NCBI RefSeq assembly: GCF_030268085.1 | Contig: NZ_BSDE01000008.1 | Location: 1-64,000, forward strand | Direction of reading: 5' to 3' | Length of the DNA: 64,000 nt | Source of the DNA: Geothrix limicola | Lineage (GTDB): Bacteria; Acidobacteriota; Holophagae; Holophagales; Holophagaceae | Shown here: in pieces, positions 47,730 through 56,543 of the stretch | Layout of the letters: each line of letters begins with the position of its first letter | Position numbering within the stretch: position 1 is the stretch's first letter | Notes under the pieces: model-generated | What the model was told of the DNA's origin: nothing | Database searches by the model: none | Seen by the model: only the letters and a program-made list of their open reading frames with translations | Translations under genes and position numbers: made by a program

Positions 47730-50700
47730 GGCTTCTCCGTTGTGCCTTGCGGACAAGGCATGCTCGACGGCACCGTGATACGGACCCATGCCGAATTGAT
47801 CTGCGACATGCCTGGAATCTCGATATACAGAGCTTGATTACCGCCATTCAATCCAGAAACCTTATTAATCTGGTAGTTCTCAAATTGACGCAGGCTCCAG
47901 CCCTTTCTCTTTCGAGTTCCTGCGTCATCGGCCCTGTCTCTGACGTCAGAGAAGAGTGATCCGAATCCGGTTGGCCCCATACCACCAGCTCCGGCTGGCC
48001 ACCAAATCTGCCCAGAAATCTGGGATGCGTATGGCGCCATTGCATCTTTGCTGTCAAAACCAAACTGCGATGGAATGACTGCGGCAGAATCAGCCGTAAT
48101 GGTGTTTCCAAAAGCGCCTGTGGCTCGACCGATGAAATTACTATTGCCTCCAATGATGGTGGCCAAGCCTTCGCAGTGCCTCACCTGCGGTGTTTGCGGC
48201 TGGCCTTCGCCTCCGCTTCCTTCCTCTTCTCCATCGTTATAAATATCTAAAATGCTGCTTCGGCATGATTCCCAGAGAACTCTTCCATCCGCATCAAAAA
48301 TTCTAGTACAAGATGTCAGTACATTCATCATCCATTTCATTCCCGATGGATCCGTTCCCATAAACGGACTCCCACCTAGGTAAGCGCGCTGATTCCAAGT
48401 GCTGGGGTCGACACCCTGATCGCTGTTCACGAAGGCGTGCCAGGCGGGGCTGTAGTAGCGGCCGCGCATGTAAATGAGACCTGAGGCATCTGTCTGGGTG
48501 TGGCCCGTGTAGCCCGTGAGGGGCGCGTAGCCCGTCTGGGAGATCATTTCCCCGTAGGGACCAAACGCCTGAGTTCCATCGACAGTGCCGTTTTGACTTG
48601 AAGCCCAGGTCCCGGCTCCTTTCGTGACTAGCCTAGGCGTCCCCAAATGATCGCTGTGAAGTTCATGCACACCATTCGCATCAATTTCAGCAATCGCCTG
48701 ATCACCCAGATAAATCACTTCCCGCCGAAGTGGGTTTCCTGCGGATCCCTTCCAATAAGCGACGTTATCAAAAATGCCTTGGGCTCCAGGATTGCTCGGC
48801 CCCACATCTAGAAAGAGATACGCCTTCGTCGCACCGGCCGGAGCGGTTCCGATGGTCGTGAGTTTGACTCGGTTCGCACTATGGGTCATGCCGGTCCAAC
48901 TCCCCCATCCGATGCCCGTCTGGGTGTCTGAATCGAATCGGATCCCGAGGATCGCGCTCCCGGGCGGTAGGCCGACGGTACGCGCAAAGCTTTCTCCGGA
49001 AATTATGTCTCCGGGGTTACATGGAATCGAACGCGCGACTTCACCCCATTGGGTCGGGACTGTGACCGTGGCGCTGGTCGCCCCTGACCAAAGATTTGGA
49101 TTTGATGAGCCTGCCGCCCAAACCACATCCTGCTCCAGAAGGAGCCCCGAACTGGTGTAGGTATTGTTAAATGTCTTCCCACTACTGGAATCGTTGACAT
49201 TCACCCGCATCCCGGAGGGCGCATACAGGTAGGCTTGCCCCCCCGAGCTCCAAGCAACGGACTTAAGGAGCCCCAGGCCGTCCCAGGCCAGCCCTAGGGC
49301 CGTTCCACTCGAGGTGGCGGTGCCAACCTGCGTAGCCTCACCACGAAGGTTTGTGTTCCAACCCGTCAAGGCACCATTGGCTTCAACGCCAGGAATCTGG
49401 TTGTTGACCATAGGATTGAAGGTGAAATTATTGAACGCCGATGGAACAGAGGCTCCATTGGGAGTCGCCAAATGAGAAATGGCATTCCCGAATCCATCGT
49501 ACGTGTGAGCCGTTTTTATCCCGAACCCATCAGCCTCCAGCAGACGCCCTGTGTTCGGGTCATTTGTGAGTTTCCATTCTCCGGCGGTCTTCAGGATGTT
49601 GGTCGCGTCGTCGTAGGTATATCCTCTGCTGTCTGGGCCACCCCCCACGTACCCAATGCTCCAATTGTTTAGCTTGGTACCTGTCAGATCGGCAGTCCAC
49701 TGGTCCTGGGCGCCTGAGGCGAATTGGATCTGATCGCGATTGCCCCAATCATCGAATTTGATGTTGTTGACGATGGACGATCCATTATTGGTGATACTCG
49801 TAATTCGCCCGAGAGCGTCGTATCCATACCCAACCACACGTCCACTCGGGTAGGTCAGGCCGGTTAAAAACCCAGTCACGGAATCATAGGCATATCCGAT
49901 GGTGGAACTGAATCCTGGCTGAGTGGTCGTTTCGGAATCCAGAACGCTACCAGGTGCATTGTAGGTGAAGGTCTGGCTAACACTCACTCCTCCCACTGTC
50001 TTGATGGCGGAAGTTAGAAGAGCCCCTGTATAGGTGTTTGATACGGAGTCCGAGCCATTGGTCATGCTGACCAAACGCCCAAAACCGTCGTAGGAGAGTG
50101 AACGCGAACGTGCATCTGCCGTTCCCGCAGCCTCCGTTACCGTAGAAGGCTGACCGAAAGCATTGAATCCCGAGAAGGTTTGAGTGTTCGTCTCTGGTTC
50201 AGTTTTAGAAGTAAGGCGACCCAATGCATCGAACGACCAGGTTCGTGTTTGCACGCGTCGAACATCCGATCCAGGATCAGTGGCGCTTACATCAACCTCA
50301 ACAGTGCGCCCAGCACCGTCAAAGTAGGCATCGGTGATGGTTCCATTGGGAGCAATTTGCTCGACGACTTGGCCGAAAGGATCGATCCGTTTACTCGAAC
50401 TGACCTGATTGGTGAGGGTGGTCGTGATGATCCGATTAAGACCATTGACAGAGTAGGAGGTCGTAGATCCACCCCCAGCGAATGGTGTCTGACTTGTGAT
50501 GCGATCCAACGAATCATAGGAGGTGGATGCATTCCTTACCGTACCAGCCGGATTGGTCTCTCGAACGCTGACCACTCGCCCATAAACGTCGTAGGTTGGC
50601 ACTTGGGTGGTGTAACTGACAGCGCCTGTAGACGTGAACCCAGTGGGTTTCTGGACAGAGCTGATCCGCCCGAAACCGTCAAACTTGGTCGTGGTGGTCA

Positions 50701-52975
50701 ATCCATTGACAGTTGAGGTAGCTGTAAGTTCGTCGGGATAGCCGTAGCTGACAGCCGGTGAGCCGGGTCGTGAAACGGAAAGCTTCCGGCCGCGATCGTC
50801 GTAGGAAGATGTTGTGGTGACTCCAGAGGGATCCGTTGATGTTGTCGGCCGGCTCGCAGAATCAAAGCCACCCGCGGTCGTATTGAGGTATTGGTTCGGA
50901 GAAACCAACGTATTGGTAAGACTCTGAGAGGACGGCGCACCAGTCGTAGCGTCATAGCCCAGAGCCAGGTAGTTCGGAGCCGTAACTTCCGTGCTCCCCT
51001 CTACGTGGTAGGCCTGCTGGGTGGAGGGTCGGCCTTGAGTATCATAGGTATAAGAGACCCCGTGTTTTCCCGTTGTCCCACCATCGAGGTAGCTCTTCTG
51101 AAGCTGCAGCAAAGGCACACCGGAGGAGGCCGGATCGAAGACATTTGCCTGAGTGACCGTGGACAATGGAGTCGTGCCGTCAGATGCGTACCTGGTGGTA
51201 GCGACATTGGTCAGTTGGTGCCCTTCCAACATGTCCCAGCGAGCTGCATAGGTATTAGTCGTCTTTGAAATCCATAAAGAATTGGAGGAGACGTTCTGCT
51301 GGGTAGCCTGCAAATTCAGGCTATTGGGATAACCCAGAGATGTTGTGATGGTGGGCGCATTGTCTTGCTGAACTGTCACGGACTGCACGCTGGAGAGGCT
51401 CGCATTCACACCCGCCCCCGTCGTGTTGTACCCATAGGTCGTGGTGCTCCAAGTCTTCCCAGAGCTATCCATCAGGGTGTCGACCTGAATGACGCCGTTC
51501 CCAGAATTCAGCGTATCCGCCGGGAAGGTGATCTGATGGTACCGATCCGGATTCGCCATCTGATTCGGATCCCACCAGCCCTCCACTTTGGCGCTGGCGG
51601 GAACACCCGCTGTTGCGAAAGTTCTCGTCCATCGCTTGTTCAGTTTGGCTCCAGAGGCATCTGTCATTTCCACACGAGAGACGCCGCGGAAAGCAATTTG
51701 GGATCCGAAGGAGGCAACCGCCACGACTGGAGCGTTGGTATAAAAGAAGCTGCTCACCAAGCCATTGGGTTGATTGATCGACATAAGTTCCGCTTGAGCT
51801 GTGTCATAAGCGAAGCCCCAAGTTCGTGTGAGCGAATCGGTCGTGCCATCAGATGGCGGGGCCCCAGGAGCTGCCGCCGCCGTTGAACCTGAACCATCCC
51901 AGCTCGGCTTTGCCAGACTGCCGTATGGCCCAATTTGAATGCTCAAAGGGCGGCAGGTGGCTCCTATCGTGCTCGGAACCACGGTCCATTCATTGGTTGC
52001 GTTGAAGGGATAACCGATTCCCGAAGGGGGAGTGTAGGCATATCCCGGATAGCCCTGAACGATCACGGATGGCGCATGCATCCCAACAAAATCTGCACGT
52101 AGGATATCTCTGGAAATCTGATTTGAGGCGTAGTCAGCCCATCGAAGCACCAAGCCTTGGGAGTGCTGATTCATGGCCGTCACTTTGGTGATCGCCGTGA
52201 TGCCGCTCGGAAGGCCCGTGGTGGATCGAAGCCACTGGAAGGTCACGTAGTGATTGAATCGGTCCGCCCATACGATGGGCACATAGGCCTGGACCGAAGT
52301 TGCGTAGGCATAGATCCTCGCCCTATTTTTATCCAGCACCACCTTGTAGTTCGAGCTGAGCGCACCGAAGCCTGAAGGCGCCAGTCCCTGCACGATAGAT
52401 TGATACGTGGTTCCCAGCCCTGATCCCGTGGTCGTGTAGGTGAGGTACGTCGCGGTCGGATCAACCATGGCAGTGCTCGTACCCACCGCAGCGAAGCCAT
52501 AAGCCTGGGGGAGGTTGAGTACTGTGCCCAGCGTCGGGTTGGCAGAAAAGGCTGTCCAATCGCGGTCTGCAATCTGAGTCCCATCTTCCAGCACCGTCAC
52601 ACCATCAACGGTCAAACCGTCGTACGTGGCCTGGTCCGAGACGTACCCGAAGTGAACGCCACCAACCATCGGGCGATCAATTACGTCAGTCACCGATTCC
52701 CGCAGCCGAGTCACTGGGTCATACACATTATGGGTTGTTGCCTTAGAGGTATAAGTCGCGTTCATGCCATAAGAAAGCCGAATGGGCACTTCCCCTGGAA
52801 CGGCTGCAATCGGCAACCCGAATGTCAGGTTCCCCTCCTGCGTAGTGACATCCCACCCAGACATATTCATGTTTACCGGTGGAGGCATCAGTAGGTTCTT
52901 GCTGATTTGAGCCTGAACCTTTGTCCAAGACAAACCAAGGCAGACAGCCAGACAGAACTTAAGCCAACGATTCAT
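47726..52975 (-). CDS. RHS-repeat polymorphic toxin with variable C-terminus
   Basis: A 1749-residue secreted giant. The Sec signal (FCLAVCLGLSW) is followed by an N-terminal region, then many YD/RHS repeats (RPTTSTDPSGVTTTSSYDDR, YDSLDRITS, YGYDALGRITSI). The conserved core follows, with HSDHLGTPRLVT, FGPYGEMI and GRYYSPAWHAFVNSDQ. The core closes at FMGTDPSGM (about residue 1546), and the 203 residues after it are unlike the repeats and match nothing I recognise; they should be the toxin. The gene is second of three on one transcript: small secreted protein, RHS, candidate immunity protein. No Type VI partner is nearby; delivery by Sec and the cell envelope is more likely. Confidence 0.9.
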   Translation of the reverse strand: MNRWLKFCLAVCLGLSWTKVQAQISKNLLMPPPVNMNMSGWDVTTQEGNLTFGLPIAAVPGEVPIRLSYGMNATYTSKATTHNVYDPVTRLRESVTDVIDRPMVGGVHFGYVSDQATYDGLTVDGVTVLEDGTQIADRDWTAFSANPTLGTVLNLPQAYGFAAVGTSTAMVDPTATYLTYTTTGSGLGTTYQSIVQGLAPSGFGALSSNYKVVLDKNRARIYAYATSVQAYVPIVWADRFNHYVTFQWLRSTTGLPSGITAITKVTAMNQHSQGLVLRWADYASNQISRDILRADFVGMHAPSVIVQGYPGYAYTPPSGIGYPFNATNEWTVVPSTIGATCRPLSIQIGPYGSLAKPSWDGSGSTAAAAPGAPPSDGTTDSLTRTWGFAYDTAQAELMSINQPNGLVSSFFYTNAPVVAVASFGSQIAFRGVSRVEMTDASGAKLNKRWTRTFATAGVPASAKVEGWWDPNQMANPDRYHQITFPADTLNSGNGVIQVDTLMDSSGKTWSTTTYGYNTTGAGVNASLSSVQSVTVQQDNAPTITTSLGYPNSLNLQATQQNVSSNSLWISKTTNTYAARWDMLEGHQLTNVATTRYASDGTTPLSTVTQANVFDPASSGVPLLQLQKSYLDGGTTGKHGVSYTYDTQGRPSTQQAYHVEGSTEVTAPNYLALGYDATTGAPSSQSLTNTLVSPNQYLNTTAGGFDSASRPTTSTDPSGVTTTSSYDDRGRKLSVSRPGSPAVSYGYPDELTATSTVNGLTTTTKFDGFGRISSVQKPTGFTSTGAVSYTTQVPTYDVYGRVVSVRETNPAGTVRNASTSYDSLDRITSQTPFAGGGSTTSYSVNGLNRIITTTLTNQVSSSKRIDPFGQVVEQIAPNGTITDAYFDGAGRTVEVDVSATDPGSDVRRVQTRTWSFDALGRLTSKTEPETNTQTFSGFNAFGQPSTVTEAAGTADARSRSLSYDGFGRLVSMTNGSDSVSNTYTGALLTSAIKTVGGVSVSQTFTYNAPGSVLDSETTTQPGFSSTIGYAYDSVTGFLTGLTYPSGRVVGYGYDALGRITSITNNGSSIVNNIKFDDWGNRDQIQFASGAQDQWTADLTGTKLNNWSIGYVGGGPDSRGYTYDDATNILKTAGEWKLTNDPNTGRLLEADGFGIKTAHTYDGFGNAISHLATPNGASVPSAFNNFTFNPMVNNQIPGVEANGALTGWNTNLRGEATQVGTATSSGTALGLAWDGLGLLKSVAWSSGGQAYLYAPSGMRVNVNDSSSGKTFNNTYTSSGLLLEQDVVWAAGSSNPNLWSGATSATVTVPTQWGEVARSIPCNPGDIISGESFARTVGLPPGSAILGIRFDSDTQTGIGWGSWTGMTHSANRVKLTTIGTAPAGATKAYLFLDVGPSNPGAQGIFDNVAYWKGSAGNPLRREVIYLGDQAIAEIDANGVHELHSDHLGTPRLVTKGAGTWASSQNGTVDGTQAFGPYGEMISQTGYAPLTGYTGHTQTDASGLIYMRGRYYSPAWHAFVNSDQGVDPSTWNQRAYLGGSPFMGTDPSGMKWMMNVLTSCTRIFDADGRVLWESCRSSILDIYNDGEEEGSGGEGQPQTPQVRHCEGLATIIGGNSNFIGRATGAFGNTITADSAAVIPSQFGFDSKDAMAPYASQISGQIWWPAGAGGMGPTGFGSLFSDVRDRADDAGTRKRKGWSLRQFENYQINKVSGLNGGNQALYIEIPGMSQINSAWVRITVPSSMPCPQGTTEKP

Positions 52976-52993
52976 GGGATCCCCTGATTCGCG

Positions 52994-53386
52994 TTAAGAG
53001 GCGGACGAGGTGGTTGTTTTGGGTTCGCTCACGACGCATTCGACAATGCGCACCTGGATTGGCCCCTGTGTTCCGGGTTCGACCTGGATCTTTAAGGGCC
53101 CAGCCTGGCTGCCAGGCTTTAGATAGACGTGTCCATTGGCAGATATCGAATTTGAAGTCTGGAGACCTTCGAGGTAGAAGCCAAAGTGGACCGACGTAGT
53201 TCCAAAGTTCTTGAAGAAGACTTGGTAACCGCTAGGACCAGACTGGATGAAGGCCCGAACATCACCCGATACATTTGAGCCAAGATCCACGGAGGTCCAA
53301 CCAGAAAAATCCGCTCCCGCGATTCCAGTGGCACAGGCCACGAGAGCGCCCGAATAGAACCCAAGAGATCGAAGATTGATAGTCAT
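52994..53386 (-). CDS. Small secreted beta-rich protein heading RHS operon
   Basis: A 130-residue exported protein from ATG 53386, preceded by AAAGGTG; a GTG/ATG four codons upstream is less well placed. A signal peptide (LGFYSGALVACATGIAGA) is followed by a beta-sandwich-like body (GYQVFFKNFGTTSVHFGFYL, VYLKPGSQAGPLKIQVEP) and a Ser/Thr tail. No family is recognised. It ends 18 nt before the RHS start codon. A role as a chaperone or surface partner of the RHS protein is inference from gene order. Confidence 0.75.
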   Translation of the reverse strand: MTINLRSLGFYSGALVACATGIAGADFSGWTSVDLGSNVSGDVRAFIQSGPSGYQVFFKNFGTTSVHFGFYLEGLQTSNSISANGHVYLKPGSQAGPLKIQVEPGTQGPIQVRIVECVVSEPKTTTSSAS

Positions 53387-53599
53387 CGGTTGACACACCT
53401 TTACAAAATATAGACTTCATTCGTGTCTTTGACAGTTTGAGCCAAGTTTTATACATATCCTGCAAGGAATTTGCACGATACATCAGGGTCGGCTTGCTGA
53501 ACTAGAAACAGCTCCCAAACTATTCGGAGTGCATTGAGCGTGTCTAGGGGGTTTTTAAAAAATTCACAAAAAAGATTAATGCAAATATGAAATTTTCGC

Positions 53600-53663
53600 C
53601 GCATGCATGCGATTTACAATTTTCATTCAGTTTGCCGAAATGGACGTCCTTGAGGTCACCTCA
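53600..53663 (+). promoter_or_regulatory. Two palindromes upstream of HTH gene
   Basis: A perfect 12-nt palindrome CGCATGCATGCG (53600-53611) and a 6-1-6 inverted repeat TGAGGT-C-ACCTCA (53651-53663) lie in the AT-rich gap between the RHS operon and the divergent HTH gene. The second ends 12 nt before the start codon. They are candidate operators for the HTH protein, which could also control the RHS operon. Confidence 0.45.
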
Positions 53664-53675
53664 CGTGGAGCCGCC

Positions 53676-54131
53676 ATGCCCAACATTGCCTCACTCTTGA
53701 AATCCGAAATTCTCCGGCTCGCCCGGAAAGAAGTCCGCGCAGAGGTTGAATCACTCAAGAAAGCCTCAGCAGCCTACCGATCCGAGATTAGTCAGCTGAA
53801 GCACAGAGTAGAAACACTCGAGAAGCAACTATCCCGAGCAGAGAAGAAATCTATGAAAGCCAGGGAAACATCGGAAACCCCGGAAACGACCACAAAGATT
53901 CGATTCAGCGCAAAGCGCTTTGCAGCTCTGCGGAAGAAGTTAGGGCTCAGCGCCGCCGATATGGGACTGCTTATCGGTGTTTCAGGCCAGACCATCTACC
54001 ACTGGGAGTCCGAGAAGAGCCGCCCAAGGCAGGCACAGCTGGAGGCGATTGCAGCACTCCGGGGGATCGGGAAGCGTGAGGTAAAGAGGCGCCTCGAGGC
54101 AACCGTGGACCAGCCGAACCTAGAGGGCTGA
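53676..54131 (+). CDS. Coiled-coil and HTH (XRE-type) DNA-binding protein
   Basis: A 151-residue protein. ATG at 53676 is chosen because GTGGAG lies 6 nt upstream and the protein then begins with its conserved-looking helix (MPNIASLLKSEILRLARKE). A long coiled coil (about residues 10-60: VESLKKASAA, ISQLKHRVETLEKQL) is followed by a basic linker and a C-terminal helix-turn-helix (RFAALRKKLGLSAADMGLL, SGQTIYHWESEKSRP). This architecture resembles XRE-like regulators with added dimerisation helices. It is divergent from the RHS operon and near the reverse transcriptase. Confidence 0.85.
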   Translation: MPNIASLLKSEILRLARKEVRAEVESLKKASAAYRSEISQLKHRVETLEKQLSRAEKKSMKARETSETPETTTKIRFSAKRFAALRKKLGLSAADMGLLIGVSGQTIYHWESEKSRPRQAQLEAIAALRGIGKREVKRRLEATVDQPNLEG

Positions 54132-54281
54132 ACCGATGGTTTTAATTGATCTCGGTAATTCGGTCATGTCGGTTTCCCTTTTCCCTTTACCCTCGTTACC
54201 CAGAAACCAATGATTAAAATCAAGGTGTGACTTGATCCATGGTCACGCTTCAGGTTCTTCATTCGGGGAAGACTCCTCAGG

Positions 54282-54330
54282 CGAGGAAGCGAGAAGTTGA
54301 GAGAGAGCCTAAGGCAACGCAGGCGGGGTC
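54282..54330. repeat. 49-nt direct repeat, copy downstream of reverse transcriptase
   Basis: Matches 55958-56006 without gaps at 40 of 49 positions by hand count. It lies just beyond the stop codon of the reverse transcriptase. It carries only one arm of the GC stem seen in the other copy (GCAGGCG without a matching partner), so it looks like half of the structure. Confidence 0.75.
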
Positions 54331-54346
54331 GGATTTGAGCGGAGGG

Positions 54347-55885
54347 TCAGCTACCCTTTACCCACTTTGCAAGCGCTTTATCAAATGGACGAATAAATGA
54401 TTGACGAGCAATGAAGTATTTTTTCTCGTCTCTGGGGAGGCCGGCAATAGTGAATAAGTACGCACGCTGTTGCCATGGGTCCATCGTTGGGAACGATTCC
54501 TTCAGCTCCCTGGCCCAATCGAAGGCCTTGTTTACTTTCGCTGCAAGGATAATTTCGCGTCTGACAATAGCATCGCTTTGCTGGAATGCACCATGCAGCT
54601 GCGCAAAATGGTTGATGTATTCATTTCTAGTAAAAAGGCTCAGGATCAGTAGACGGAAATATTCACTTGATTGAATCTCAGGCTTACGAATAAATTCTAG
54701 AAGCCTGCCACCAATGCTTTTCCATATGTCCGGCGTAATAGATTGAATGGAAGCAAGATAAAAACAAATATTAGCAAAACAGGGCCCAAGGGCATCAAGA
54801 TTATCGAGTGAGATCTCGATTGCGCCGGGATGGCCTATTTGTGCCAATCTTCGATAAAACCAACGTAATCGTATATAGTCGATAGATTCCTGCTGGATGT
54901 AATCATTAATCACATTGCATATGGATGCATCAGAGATCGAAGCCCAGTCATCGGGTGTTATTTGAGCATATGAAATCGTTTTGTATGGGTCTCCACCTGT
55001 ATATTTTTTAATCAAAGCAAGAAGCGTTTTTTCATCGGAATTGATAGGACGATCCTCAATCATCTGCAAACAAAGCTTTTGAAATTCAGATGGATCATAG
55101 AATTTTGTCTTGTGTCTTTGCAACATCAATCGTTGTTGTTTGTCGAGAACAGTTGCAACTGTGGCGAGAGCTGACTTGCCCTCCTGCAATGACTCGCAAA
55201 ATATCAGGATGTCATCCGCATACCGAATGAAGTTCAATCCTGCTGCTTGAAGACTATTGTCTACGGGAATCAGCGTCGCTTCCGCGATTAGGTGAATTGG
55301 ATGCGGACCGACGGGCACCCCACGAGAAACACCTGCCGTAGTTGATTCCAATAATGAAATGAGCCACTTGACCGCCTGATTTGGAAGGCCCGCTGCAAAT
55401 AATTGGTTTTCAACTGTATGGTGGTAGACCTGATTATAAAAATCAGCAATATCGCAATAGAGAACGTGCCCTGAACGCTTGGCAAGCAGGCCGGCCCTTG
55501 TCCAAAACTGATTCCACGCTGTTTTGCTGCCATATAGACCATCTTCTAGTGTCGGTTGAAATCTATAGCTAAATATTTTATCATTTGTCAATCGCCTGCT
55601 TTCGATCAAAGAACCGTACTCGTAAACAAGAGCGGATAGGATAATCGAATCCTGTGGATCAAGTTGTGTTGCCTGTCTGTATGAAATATCGTCTTTTGGA
55701 ACAATGAAGCGACGACAACTGCCAGGTTGAAATGTGCTGAGGTCAACTCCCGTCAATTGGCTAACGAAAGCAGATTTGTCGGCAGAAATGGCTTCGACCT
55801 CTAGGATTTTTGGGAATAGATCCCCATCAGAATGCAGTTGGAGGAAGTCTATAGCCCATTCAAGAGATGTTGCGCGTAGTGTCAT
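54347..55885 (-). CDS. Reverse transcriptase of the defence/Abi (DRT-like) kind
   Basis: A 512-residue RNA-directed DNA polymerase. Motifs in order are SCRRFIVPKDDISYRQATQL, the first catalytic Asp in CDIADFYNQVYHH, GVPVGPHPIHLIAE, the active-site YADD in FIRYADDILIFCE (about residue 220), and QRHKTKFYDP. The C-terminal 230 residues are alpha-helical with no group II intron maturase, endonuclease or retron VTG motif, which points to the unknown-group/Abi reverse transcriptases used in phage defence. ATG at 55885 is preferred over a GTG seven codons upstream that lies in the attC-like site. It is AT-richer than the chromosome. Exact DRT class is not assigned. Confidence 0.87.
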   Translation of the reverse strand: MTLRATSLEWAIDFLQLHSDGDLFPKILEVEAISADKSAFVSQLTGVDLSTFQPGSCRRFIVPKDDISYRQATQLDPQDSIILSALVYEYGSLIESRRLTNDKIFSYRFQPTLEDGLYGSKTAWNQFWTRAGLLAKRSGHVLYCDIADFYNQVYHHTVENQLFAAGLPNQAVKWLISLLESTTAGVSRGVPVGPHPIHLIAEATLIPVDNSLQAAGLNFIRYADDILIFCESLQEGKSALATVATVLDKQQRLMLQRHKTKFYDPSEFQKLCLQMIEDRPINSDEKTLLALIKKYTGGDPYKTISYAQITPDDWASISDASICNVINDYIQQESIDYIRLRWFYRRLAQIGHPGAIEISLDNLDALGPCFANICFYLASIQSITPDIWKSIGGRLLEFIRKPEIQSSEYFRLLILSLFTRNEYINHFAQLHGAFQQSDAIVRREIILAAKVNKAFDWARELKESFPTMDPWQQRAYLFTIAGLPRDEKKYFIARQSFIRPFDKALAKWVKGS

Positions 55886-55904
55886 AGCGCTGCTCGCATC
55901 GGGC

Positions 55905-56030
55905 ACCTAACGAGAGAAGCTAACCAGCCCCGCCTGCACCGAGGTGATGAACGAAGCCGAGGTAGCGAAAGGTTGAGAGAGATCGGAAGACAATGCAGGC
56001 GAGGTCTAAGTAAGGTGCGTTCATCACCTC
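55905..56030 (-). repeat. attC-like structured element upstream of reverse transcriptase
   Basis: On the minus strand it runs from the stop of the preceding small gene to about 20 nt before the reverse transcriptase ATG. GTTAGGT (55911-55905) fits the integron R' consensus GTTRRRY, ACCTTAC at 56016-56010 is a 6/7 match to the paired RYYYAAC box, and CGCCTGCA/TGCAGGCG (55931-55938 with 55994-56001) makes a perfect inner stem, as in attC hairpins of about 110 nt. An alternative, mutually exclusive 13-bp pairing joins 55941-55953 and 56018-56030. It holds the second copy of the 49-nt repeat (55958-56006). An RNA structure used by the reverse transcriptase is the alternative. Confidence 0.5.
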
Positions 56031-56460
56031 AAACCTCGAAGAAGAAGCATTTGTGTGTTTCGCAGTACCACTGCTTGTAATATTTGGCTTTCGACCGTGT
56101 GTATTTGGGAATCCACCACACTTTGATTGTTGTGGCAATGAGACCAAAAAACACCCCAATGAGTAATGGCTGCCAGTCCAGGAGGATATCGACTAGTTTC
56201 GCCAAATGGTTCGCCACGAACCATTGATGAATACTGAAGAAGTTGCCCCTGAGCAGAGTAGGTACAATCACGAGGATAGCCGATAAAATTGCCGCAAGAA
56301 TGAACCAAAACCAAGGACTGGCTGGCGGTTCATGTTTTCTGGATTCCTTGGTGTGATAGATGTTTCCTTTTTCGTCTTTTCGCATTCCTTTTTTCCAAAG
56401 ATTAGAAGACTTCATTGCTTCGCACATCTCACCAGTAGTAGCTTGCGGACATATCGCCAT
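56029..56460 (-). CDS. Small two-helix membrane protein of unknown function
   Basis: A 143-residue protein. ATG at 56460 is chosen because GGAGG lies 6 nt upstream; an ATG seven codons earlier lacks a site. A polar N-terminal part with two Cys (ICPQATTGEMC) is followed by two hydrophobic segments (FWFILAAILSAILVIVPTLL and LLIGVFFGLIATTIKVWW) and a short basic/Cys tail (YCETHKCFFFEV). No family is recognised. The stop codon abuts the attC-like element, as in an integron cassette. Confidence 0.65.
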   Translation of the reverse strand: MAICPQATTGEMCEAMKSSNLWKKGMRKDEKGNIYHTKESRKHEPPASPWFWFILAAILSAILVIVPTLLRGNFFSIHQWFVANHLAKLVDILLDWQPLLIGVFFGLIATTIKVWWIPKYTRSKAKYYKQWYCETHKCFFFEV

Positions 56461-56543
56461 AAATCCTCCGTAATCGATCACTCAAACATCTATCCGAGTG
56501 GTATTTAACAATTGAATTCATCGCATCACTATCTATTTATGAT

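Noticed and set aside
54347-55885. Retron or group II intron reverse transcriptase
   Set aside because: There is no retron VTG motif after YADD, no maturase or endonuclease domain, and no intron-like secondary structure nearby.
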